From: Syntrophomonadaceae bacterium
GTDB lineage: Bacteria; Bacillota; Dethiobacteria; DTU022
DNA: 7,638 bases
Reading direction: 5' to 3'
Assembly (NCBI GenBank): GCA_003564055.1
Contig: PWSG01000057.1
Coordinates: 1-7,638 of the forward strand
Below the pieces are notes generated by a model. It was given only the letters and a program-made list of their open reading frames with translations, was not told the origin of the DNA and ran no database searches. The position numbers and the translations under genes were made by a program. Below are positions 1-5,511 of the stretch, one piece after another (position 1 is the stretch's first letter; every line of letters starts with the position of its first letter).

Positions 1-1032
1 CGCGGCAAGAATTACAGCAACCAGATGAATAAGCCAGCCAATATAGGGAATATTAATTAGCAGACTCAGGATGAGAACGCCAACCAGGGCAACCCATAAT
101 GGGTGTAATTCCCTGCCCATCCTGTCAAAGGCCAAACGGCCTAAGAAATAACCGGCAAAAACTCGGGTTAAGTAGAGTAAAACGGTATAGGTTAGGATTG
201 ACAATATACTTAATGGTGCACCAATTACTGTTAGCAGAAGCAATATGGCCGCCAGGGGGGTGATAAAAACAGCCAGGGCTCCTATGCCCAGGCTAAGACC
301 GGGACGCTCTTTTATGGTTTGCACAGTTTCCCTGGCAGTGTTTGGGAATAAAAGAATTATAAGCACGGTTACTAGTAAGATTGAAAGAATGGGACGAATA
401 AAGTTCCAAACACTTCTGGTAGGCGCAATAGTTTCCTGCCCTGCAGGTTCCGATCTTTCGATGGTCCCGCGGATTGCCGCTTCCCTTTCTATTACCGCTT
501 CATCGGCGGAACGGTAATATACGTTACCTTCGATATCTGCCCTGGAGCCAATAATTAATTCGCCAACGGCAGCTTTAATGTCATTGCCTACCGGGGCTTC
601 AATTACCAGGCGGCTCGCTGCAGCAATTATATCGCGCTTTACCGGGCCGCTTATGTTTATTGTGTCAGCAGCCATAATAAGATCACCTTTGGTTGACCCG
701 TTAAAGTAAACAGAGTCGGCTGCTCCCCTGATAGTTCCTTTTACATCTCCGTTAAGCAAGATTGACTGGGCAAAAACAAGCAAACTGCCTTCAATCGTTC
801 CGTCAAAGTTTACCTGCCGAGCAAGAATAACTGCATCACCCGTAACGGTGCCCTTGAGGTTTACTGTTTCCCCGAAGTAATATATATCGTCATTTATAAT
901 TTCATCTTTATTAATAGTTATGATGTCCCCGGTTTCTACTCTGGCGGCTTCTGCCGGGGTGCTTATTATTGATAAGATCACAAATAGCAAAACAGGCAGC
1001 AAAAATTTAAAAAAAGCTCTTTGTTCAGTAAT
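1..1032 (-). CDS. Bactofilin-like beta-solenoid membrane protein with signal peptide (partial, runs off left edge)
   Basis: The minus strand is open without a stop from 1032 to the window edge, giving 344 codons with no C-terminus. Residues 1-29 look like a signal peptide: Arg5 and Lys9, a hydrophobic core, then an AEA cleavage site. Residues 31-195 form a beta-solenoid of the polymer-forming cytoskeletal (bactofilin/CcmA-like) kind. Turns with Gly/Asn-Asp recur every 17 residues near 65, 82, 99, 116, 133 and 150. Four hydrophobic segments follow, near 211-230, 247-270, 272-297 and 311-340. The family prediction is a secreted or wall-facing solenoid anchored by a C-terminal membrane bundle; its role is unknown, with envelope organisation as the usual guess. 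No ATG, GTG or TTG lies between the upstream stop (1068-1066) and the coding start, so an ATT at 1032-1030, 7 bases after a strong Shine-Dalgarno, is taken as start. A TTG at 1002 is the fallback but would remove the basic end of the signal peptide. It may be cotranscribed with the PLP gene upstream. Confidence 0.82.
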   Translation of the reverse strand, partial: MTEQRAFFKFLLPVLLFVILSIISTPAEAARVETGDIITINKDEIINDDIYYFGETVNLKGTVTGDAVILARQVNFDGTIEGSLLVFAQSILLNGDVKGTIRGAADSVYFNGSTKGDLIMAADTINISGPVKRDIIAAASRLVIEAPVGNDIKAAVGELIIGSRADIEGNVYYRSADEAVIEREAAIRGTIERSEPAGQETIAPTRSVWNFIRPILSILLVTVLIILLFPNTARETVQTIKERPGLSLGIGALAVFITPLAAILLLLTVIGAPLSILSILTYTVLLYLTRVFAGYFLGRLAFDRMGRELHPLWVALVGVLILSLLINIPYIGWLIHLVAVILAA

Positions 1033-1039
1033 GATAGAT

Positions 1040-1047
1040 CTCCTCCC
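1040..1047 (-). promoter_or_regulatory. Strong Shine-Dalgarno site that points to an ATT start
   Basis: Read on the minus strand the site is GGGAGGAG, a near-perfect anti-16S match. The in-frame codons after it are AGA, TCT, ATC, ATT, ACT. With a 7-base spacer the ATT at 1032-1030 is ideally placed; the ATC at 1035 would be 4 bases away. This site decides the start of the bactofilin-like gene. Confidence 0.7.
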
Positions 1048-1092
1048 GGTTAATAAGTTTCTATGTTAATAGCTTTCCAGTACTTGTTTGCT

Positions 1093-2559
1093 TTATTTTC
1101 TTAAGCTTGCCGATGAAGCACCGCCGGCAGAAAAATCGGGCGCTGTAAAAAACACTTTGTTCCCATCGAGAACGGCCAGTGCTCTATCAATATCAGCGAT
1201 AATATCATCTGGGTGCTCGGCTCCGACACAGAGACGGATCAGGTTTGCAGGCACGTCAGCCAGCTTGCGACCTTCTTCCCCCTGTTGCGAGTGAGTCGAA
1301 ATTGCAGGAATAGTCGCAACCGATTTAATTCTGCCCAGGTCAGTAGCGCGAAAGATACGGCTGAAAGCATCAAAAACATCGCGGGCAGCCCGGGCGCCGC
1401 CTTTAACGCGGAACGACATCAGGTGGCCATAGCGATTTACCGGTTGCCCGTAAAGTTCGTCGTGTTCTGCATCAACAAGCCAGAGGTATTCGGAAGCCAG
1501 TTTATGAAGCGGGTGTGATTCCAATCCCAGGTAATCTACCTGTTCTATGTGTTTGTGATTGCCAAGGTAATTTGCAACAGCCATAGTTGAGCGGCTTTGC
1601 ATATCAACCCGCATACGCAGGGTGCGTATATCGTTTATTGCTAAAATGGCATTCATTGGAGATATATTGGGTCCATTATCGCGGTTGGGAAGAGTTTTGC
1701 AGTACATGGCAAAATCAGCCTTCATTTCGGGGTTATCGATGTTGGAAGTTAAATTTTTCCGCGATATTACTGCGCCGGCAATGCCAAAACCGCTGGTGCT
1801 TAGGGTTTTTGACACTGATTGGACCACAATGTCTGCGCCAAGCGCCAGGGGTCGCATTAGTGCGGGTGTTGCTACCGTGCTGTCAACAATCATTGGTATG
1901 CCATGTTTATGGGCAAGTTCAATTACTTTTTTTAGATCAAAAAATGCCTGTCCGGGGTTGCTGGGCATTTCCCCATAGAGAAAGCGGGTGTTTTCATCAA
2001 TCAGTTTTTCCCATTCAGCGATGTCACCGATGTTAGCTACTTTGCGCCAGGTGATATTCCGTTCTGTTTCTTTTCTAACGGCGAATTGCTGAAAGGTGCC
2101 TCCGTAAACATGAGGCGGCGCGACAAAGTTAACAGGCCCTGATGGATCTTTAGGGTTGGGAAGAAGAAATGGGTCAACGGCGGTTTGAATAGCAGCCATT
2201 CCGGAAGCGGTGGCAATACAGGAAGCATCAACTTCAGCGCCGTAACCTTCCAGAAGAGCCAAGACGCCTTCAAGGTAGTACATGCTTGGATTGGCAATAC
2301 GTGAATAGCACCAGGTTGGTATTTGGTATGAAAGTGCGGCTTCCATTTCATTCGCATCGCGATAAGTCTGGGAAGTGGACATGTAAATTGGCTCGATAAT
2401 TGAGCCCTGGTTAAAATCAAGGGCCTCCTGCATTGAATAAATGCCGTGCACCGCGATGGTGTCAAACCGGCATTTTTTCATTTCCTTCAGGTATCTTTGA
2501 TGCCACTGGTAAGAACGCTCGGCAGCTTCAAGGTAATGTTTCATTTCTTTATTTTCCAT
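1093..2559 (-). CDS. PLP-dependent Cys/Met metabolism (trans-sulfuration family) enzyme, long form
   Basis: This 488-residue protein belongs to the fold type I family of cystathionine gamma-synthase, cystathionine lyase, methionine gamma-lyase and O-acetylhomoserine sulfhydrylase. Family motifs appear in order: YSRIANPS at 85-92 (Tyr/Arg bind the PLP phosphate of the partner subunit), SGMAAI at 119-124, Tyr152 that stacks on the PLP ring, Asp226 in VDSTVATP (pyridine nitrogen), Lys251 in SVSKTLS (Schiff base), and Arg442 in NLIRLCVG (substrate carboxylate). Residue 153 after the stacking Tyr is Gly, not the Cys typical of methionine gamma-lyase. It is longer than the usual 380-430 residues, with about 35 extra N-terminal residues and a 25-residue Ala/Ser-rich tail. 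The reaction is probably beta/gamma elimination or replacement on a sulfur amino acid or homoserine ester in the cytoplasm; the substrate cannot be read from sequence. The start is ATG at 2559 with AGGAGGG at 2570-2564. Confidence 0.9.
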   Translation of the reverse strand: MENKEMKHYLEAAERSYQWHQRYLKEMKKCRFDTIAVHGIYSMQEALDFNQGSIIEPIYMSTSQTYRDANEMEAALSYQIPTWCYSRIANPSMYYLEGVLALLEGYGAEVDASCIATASGMAAIQTAVDPFLLPNPKDPSGPVNFVAPPHVYGGTFQQFAVRKETERNITWRKVANIGDIAEWEKLIDENTRFLYGEMPSNPGQAFFDLKKVIELAHKHGIPMIVDSTVATPALMRPLALGADIVVQSVSKTLSTSGFGIAGAVISRKNLTSNIDNPEMKADFAMYCKTLPNRDNGPNISPMNAILAINDIRTLRMRVDMQSRSTMAVANYLGNHKHIEQVDYLGLESHPLHKLASEYLWLVDAEHDELYGQPVNRYGHLMSFRVKGGARAARDVFDAFSRIFRATDLGRIKSVATIPAISTHSQQGEEGRKLADVPANLIRLCVGAEHPDDIIADIDRALAVLDGNKVFFTAPDFSAGGASSASLRK

Positions 2560-2574
2560 GTTACCCTCCTAATA

Positions 2575-2590
2575 TATTCCGACTGGAATA
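2575..2590. promoter_or_regulatory. Perfect palindrome TATTCC-GACT-GGAATA in the leader of the PLP gene
   Basis: Six-base arms are perfectly inverted around a 4-base centre. The element lies between the predicted transcription start of the PLP gene (about 2602) and its Shine-Dalgarno site (2570-2564). It could be an operator or a small leader hairpin that masks ribosome binding. The binding protein is not identifiable. Confidence 0.4.
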
Positions 2591-2608
2591 CAGTGTTCTG
2601 GTGAAAAA

Positions 2609-2638
2609 ACAATAACACAATCTTTAAATTGAAGTCAA
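2609..2638 (-). promoter_or_regulatory. Sigma-A-type promoter for the PLP enzyme gene
   Basis: On the minus strand TTGACT (2638-2633) is followed after 18 bases by TATTGT (2614-2609), giving a start near 2602 and a leader of about 42 bases. The -35 matches consensus at 5 of 6 positions and the -10 at 4 of 6. Confidence 0.5.
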
Positions 2639-2772
2639 ATTATTTTTACGGTAAATTAAAGCAATATTCACCTGTGAGAAGTTTGTTTGAGGATGTGCGG
2701 GAATAATTAGCGAGGCCGGTTTGTTAAAAAGTGAATATAAGGGCTTAAAATTGTTATTATGAGATATTTTAA

Positions 2773-2789
2773 ATTCGGTTTAAACGAAT
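2773..2789. promoter_or_regulatory. Imperfect palindrome centred on GTTTAAAC
   Basis: ATTC and GAAT flank the 8-base palindrome GTTTAAAC with a single unpaired G on the left. It lies about 130 bases upstream of the predicted heliorhodopsin promoter. It could be an upstream regulator site, but such dyads also arise by chance in AT-rich DNA. Confidence 0.2.
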
Positions 2790-2841
2790 ATGCAATAGCA
2801 CGGGAAGAAAAGTCGAATAGATTTATTTTTCTTGTAATTTG

Positions 2842-2850
2842 TGGTAATAT
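2842..2850 (+). promoter_or_regulatory. Possible extended -10 element upstream of heliorhodopsin gene
   Basis: TGG-TAATAT resembles an extended -10 (TGnTATAAT). The -35 at the right distance (TTTATT, 2822-2827) is poor. It would be an alternative distal promoter with a leader of about 100 bases. Confidence 0.2.
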
Positions 2851-2876
2851 ATAGAAACAAAATAATGGCTGTTAAA

Positions 2877-2901
2877 TGGCAGCATGTGAACTTTACTGCC
2901 A
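2877..2901. promoter_or_regulatory. Inverted repeat TGGCAG / CTGCCA overlapping the heliorhodopsin promoter
   Basis: Perfect 6-base arms (2877-2882 and 2896-2901) are separated by 13 bases, so arm centres are 19 bases apart, close to two helical turns. The right arm overlaps the -35 region of the TATAAT promoter. That placement suits a repressor or activator operator. As an RNA hairpin it would be weak because of the long loop. Confidence 0.35.
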
Positions 2902-2922
2902 AAGAGGTTTTTTTCTTATAAT
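2892..2922 (+). promoter_or_regulatory. Promoter for the MORN-heliorhodopsin / CHAP operon
   Basis: A perfect TATAAT lies at 2917-2922. The best -35 is TTTACT at 2892-2897 (4 of 6 matches) with a long 19-base spacer. A weak -35 plus an overlapping dyad suggests a regulated, activator-dependent promoter. The predicted start is near 2929, giving a leader of about 30 bases. Confidence 0.5.
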
Positions 2923-2958
2923 AGAGGTATCCAGACAAGTTATACAGGGGGAATGGTT

Positions 2959-4143
2959 ATGAGCAGGGATATTTATACCTATCCTGACGGTACGATTTAT
3001 AAAGGTGATTGGAGCGGCAATAAGCGACACGGTTACGGGATCTGGATCCGCCCCGATGGAACGAAGTATGAAGGTGAATGGGAAAACGACAAGCCCAATG
3101 GTCGGGGTGTCTTAATTAATCCCAATGGAAGTAAGTATTCAGGAGACTGGAAAGAAGGAAAGAGACATGGGCGTGGAACACTTACTTATCCTGATGGAAC
3201 ACAGCGCTCTGGTGAGTGGATAGCGGGTAAATTTGTTGGTGAAAAGCAGCCATTAAAAGGTCAGATTTCAGAAACTGAAGATTGCCGTGACTTAGAGCAG
3301 CTTAATCTTGTGCTGCAAAAAAGGTTAGAAGAACTTGAGGAAAGCAAACTTAATAGGAAACCGCGCATAATTAGTTTTGCTTATTTAAAAAGGTTTAACT
3401 TTGTGATGGGTTTTCTGCACCTTATCCAGGGAAGCTTGATGCTTTACTTTGCTTTAACGATCGAACAAATCAGTAACTTTAAGACCCCGGTCAGGTCGTA
3501 TTTCCTTCAGTTTGACACTGCGAGTATGCGCCTGGTAACTAACCCCGAACTGGTTGGTGAAGTTCCGTTTGCCATGTTTGTATCCTTTTTCTTGCTGCTC
3601 TCGGCTTTGGCCCACTTTATTATTGTTATGCCCGGAGCTAACAGTATTTATAACCGGGACCTAAAAAATCGGATTAATAAGTTTCGCTGGTATGAGTATT
3701 CTTTAAGCTCATCGCTGATGATTTTTTTAATTGCCATGCTTTTCGGAGTTTATGATATAGGGGCCTTAATCGCCATATTTATTCTTAACGCATCGATGAA
3801 CTGGTTTGGCCTGCTGATGGAAAGGATTAATCAGTTTACGGAAAAAACTGTTTGGTCACCTTTTGTATTTGGTACTATCGCAGGGCTTGGCCCCTGGGTA
3901 ATAATTATTCTGCATGCCCTGGGGAACGCGGATCCTGCTGAAGTTCCCTGGTTTGTATATGCGATTATAGGCTCATACTTTGTGTTTTTTAACCTTTTTC
4001 CAATCAACATGATCCTGCAGTACAAGCAGGTGGGCAAGTGGGCAGATTATTTATACGGGGAAAGAGGCTATATAGTTTTGAGCCTGGTGGCCAAGAGCGT
4101 TCTGGCCTGGCTGGTATATTTCGGAGTTATGCAGCCCACTTAA
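2959..4143 (+). CDS. MORN-repeat heliorhodopsin fusion (predicted photosensory membrane protein)
   Basis: This 394-residue protein has three parts. Residues 8-97 hold four MORN units (YxGxW at 14, 37, 60 and 83, exact 23-residue period). Residues 102-132 are a charged, Leu-rich coiled coil (Leu112, 115, 119, 123, 126). Residues 139-392 are a seven-helix heliorhodopsin. Helix 7 carries LSLVAKSVLAW with Lys379, the retinal Schiff-base lysine. Helix 3 carries RWYEYSLSSS with Glu246, the expected counterion. His154 and Gln157 (helix 1), Ser215 and His219 (helix 2), Trp244, Asn277 and Ser375 match the spacing of pocket residues I recall from heliorhodopsin 48C12. The long A-B loop (about 170-200) fits the extracellular beta loop. 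Heliorhodopsins are inverted, so the MORN module should be cytoplasmic. The ATG at 2953 is only 1 base from AGGGGG (2946-2951); the ATG at 2959 has a 7-base spacer and is preferred. Output partner unknown; the CHAP gene follows in the likely operon. Confidence 0.93.
   Translation: MSRDIYTYPDGTIYKGDWSGNKRHGYGIWIRPDGTKYEGEWENDKPNGRGVLINPNGSKYSGDWKEGKRHGRGTLTYPDGTQRSGEWIAGKFVGEKQPLKGQISETEDCRDLEQLNLVLQKRLEELEESKLNRKPRIISFAYLKRFNFVMGFLHLIQGSLMLYFALTIEQISNFKTPVRSYFLQFDTASMRLVTNPELVGEVPFAMFVSFFLLLSALAHFIIVMPGANSIYNRDLKNRINKFRWYEYSLSSSLMIFLIAMLFGVYDIGALIAIFILNASMNWFGLLMERINQFTEKTVWSPFVFGTIAGLGPWVIIILHALGNADPAEVPWFVYAIIGSYFVFFNLFPINMILQYKQVGKWADYLYGERGYIVLSLVAKSVLAWLVYFGVMQPT
2998..3249 (+). repeat. 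Tandem MORN-repeat coding units (69-base period)
   Basis: Three full units of 69 bases (2998-3066, 3067-3135, 3136-3204) and a fourth shortened one (3205-3249) encode the pattern Tyr-x-Gly-x-Trp, then Gly-x-Gly, then Pro-(Asp/Asn)-Gly. The fourth replaces the leading Tyr by Arg and loses the GxG pair. The repeats are clear in protein but diverged in DNA, so they are an old expansion and not a recent duplication. Confidence 0.85.
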
Positions 4144-4180
4144 CAGGATGTTTTAAGTCAGTTAAAAGGTGTGGGAGCTT

Positions 4181-5503
4181 ATGCAGAAAATTGTAAAAGG
4201 GATTATTCTTACAATAGTACTGCTTGTTTTCTTAAGTTCAAATGCAAATGCCGGCGGGAATAATGTTTTGATGAAGGAAGAATTTGATAAATGGTCTTTT
4301 TTGCCTGAGTACACAATTTTTAATTTTTTTCCTTCAAAGGGCGGCAACTGCACCTGGTATGCCCATGGTCGAATGATGCAGCTGGGCTATTCTAAATATG
4401 CCCTGGATAGTATGCGTTTTAATGCCAACAGCTGGGCAGATGATGCTGCAAGGGGTGCTGTTGTAACTGATAAACCCAAAGCTGCATCGATAGCCTTCTG
4501 GGAAAGCAATGCTTTTTTTGGAAGTTTTTTGGGACATGTTGGTGTTGTTGAAGTGGTAAACGAAGATGGGTCAATCCTTGTTTCTGACTCAAGCAGCAGC
4601 GGAACATCTTACCGGAGCCGGATTATAAATCCCGAGGATAGTCTTTGGCCGACTGCTTTTATAATAGTTCCTGAAGGGCCAAAGCATTCGAAGGTTTTTC
4701 ATCCGGGTGAAACAGTGCAGACCACTGCCGGCAGGCTGAACTTCCGCCTGGAAGGTGTCAACCAGCCTTCTATACTGCTTGAAAAAGGCACGATTGCGAA
4801 AATACAGGAACATACCAGCAACGGCATTTATGCTTCCCAACCCGGCAGTTTTTTTTCTTATCACTACTGGTGGTATGCAGCCGTGGACATAGATGGAGAG
4901 ATTAAGTTTGGATGGATGGCAGAAACATACCTTGAAAAGGCCGGTCATTCCGGCAAGGATGCCGAAGATGAGCCTGGTCCCGGTCTTGAAGATGAAGCGG
5001 ATCCCGAAACGCAACCGGACTCTGAAACTGATTCAGAACTGAACCCCGATTCGGATTCTGGTTCCGACCCGGAAGATGAGCAGGAGCAAGAAAAAAAACC
5101 AGAACCTAAACCAGAAACTGAACCAGGGCCTGCACCGAATCCAGAACCTGGGCCAGAACCTGAGCAAGAAGCTGGGAAAGAGGAAGAACCCGGGCCAGGG
5201 CAGGATGCGGAACCTGAAGAGAACACAGAAGTCGAAAACGGCCCTGATTCTAAGCAAGAACCGGAGGATGAAGCAGATTTATACCGCGCTCATAAACCAG
5301 GGGATGTTTACGGGGACGGATGGGTTAATGTTCGTGATGCTGTTTTAACAATGCATTATGTGATGGGAACTGAACTTCTTGATGAGGATCAAAAAAAGGC
5401 TGCTGATGTAAATGGGGATGGTCAGGTTGATATTCGTGATGTTGTTTTAATGATGCAATATGTGCTTAAGATTATTGATTCATTTAGTTTAAAAACCGTT
5501 TAA
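4181..5503 (+). CDS. Secreted CHAP amidase/endopeptidase with SH3-like and dockerin domains
   Basis: This 440-residue protein begins with a signal peptide (residues 1-24, two Lys, hydrophobic core, ANA cleavage site). A CHAP domain spans about 54-166: catalytic Cys57 in GGNCTWYA, His119 in GHVGVVE, and Asp136 as a likely third residue. CHAP enzymes cut peptidoglycan amide or peptide bonds. An SH3-like domain (about 172-253) may bind wall. An acidic Pro/Glu/Asp linker (255-366) leads to a C-terminal type I dockerin (374-434) with calcium loops at 375-386 and 409-420. The second loop is canonical (DVNGDGQVDIRD); the first has Tyr in place of Asn at position 3. It follows the heliorhodopsin gene by 37 bases with no terminator or new promoter, so an operon is likely. 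ATG at 4181 is chosen over an in-frame GTG at 4169 because AAGGTGTGGGAG precedes it and the signal peptide begins there; the closest GGGAG is only 3 bases away. Confidence 0.9.
   Translation: MQKIVKGIILTIVLLVFLSSNANAGGNNVLMKEEFDKWSFLPEYTIFNFFPSKGGNCTWYAHGRMMQLGYSKYALDSMRFNANSWADDAARGAVVTDKPKAASIAFWESNAFFGSFLGHVGVVEVVNEDGSILVSDSSSSGTSYRSRIINPEDSLWPTAFIIVPEGPKHSKVFHPGETVQTTAGRLNFRLEGVNQPSILLEKGTIAKIQEHTSNGIYASQPGSFFSYHYWWYAAVDIDGEIKFGWMAETYLEKAGHSGKDAEDEPGPGLEDEADPETQPDSETDSELNPDSDSGSDPEDEQEQEKKPEPKPETEPGPAPNPEPGPEPEQEAGKEEEPGPGQDAEPEENTEVENGPDSKQEPEDEADLYRAHKPGDVYGDGWVNVRDAVLTMHYVMGTELLDEDQKKAADVNGDGQVDIRDVVLMMQYVLKIIDSFSLKTV
4943..5278 (+). other. Low-complexity acidic linker region of the CHAP protein
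   Basis: About 112 residues are almost all Glu, Pro, Asp, Gly, Gln and Ser, with short PEP/GPEPE-like motifs. In DNA a ten-base word, CCAGAACCTG, occurs at 5141-5150 and again at 5153-5162, and an A8 run lies at 5091-5098. It is an extended spacer between the wall-binding part and the dockerin. It also produces long Ser/Gly-rich and Arg-rich open frames on other strands that are not genes. Confidence 0.8.
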
Positions 5504-5511
5504 TTAACTTT

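Larger units (their letters stand above)
2560..2958. other. Divergent intergenic region between PLP gene and heliorhodopsin gene
   Basis: About 400 AT-rich bases with no convincing gene. The left part holds the PLP promoter and leader palindrome. The right part holds the heliorhodopsin promoter, an inverted repeat and a ribosome binding site. The middle, roughly 2640-2830, holds only short dyads (for example 2773-2789) and scattered CGAATA words; I see no tRNA, riboswitch or terminator in it. Confidence 0.6.

Noticed and set aside
245..517. Plus-strand 90-residue open frame
   Set aside because: It is antisense to the bactofilin-like gene, whose solenoid and membrane pattern is clear, and shows no domain of its own.
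1587..2036. Plus-strand frames of 118-149 residues (also 1088-1294 and 1213-1518)
   Set aside because: All lie antisense to the PLP enzyme, which has every catalytic motif; their composition is that of reversed codons.
2037..2465. Minus-strand 142-residue frame
   Set aside because: It is a shifted frame inside the PLP enzyme gene with no ribosome binding site or recognisable domain.
2877..2918. Rho-independent terminator (TGGCAG/CTGCCA followed by a T run)
   Set aside because: The stem is only 6 bases with a 13-base loop, the T run is 8 bases beyond the stem, and no plus-strand gene ends upstream of it.
2959..4143. Type-1 (pump) rhodopsin
   Set aside because: The helix 3 and helix 7 motifs (WYEYS, LSLVAKS) and the A-B loop are of heliorhodopsin type, and the Asp-based pump motifs in helix 3 are absent.
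4169..4180. GTG start four codons upstream for the CHAP protein
   Set aside because: It would place the likely Shine-Dalgarno bases inside the gene and add MWEL before a normal signal peptide; ATG at 4181 fits better.
4945..5257. Minus-strand Ser/Gly/Phe-rich frames of 74-93 residues and a plus-strand Lys/Asn-rich frame
   Set aside because: They are shadows of the low-complexity acidic linker of the CHAP protein; repeated Glu/Pro codons read as Ser/Gly in reverse.
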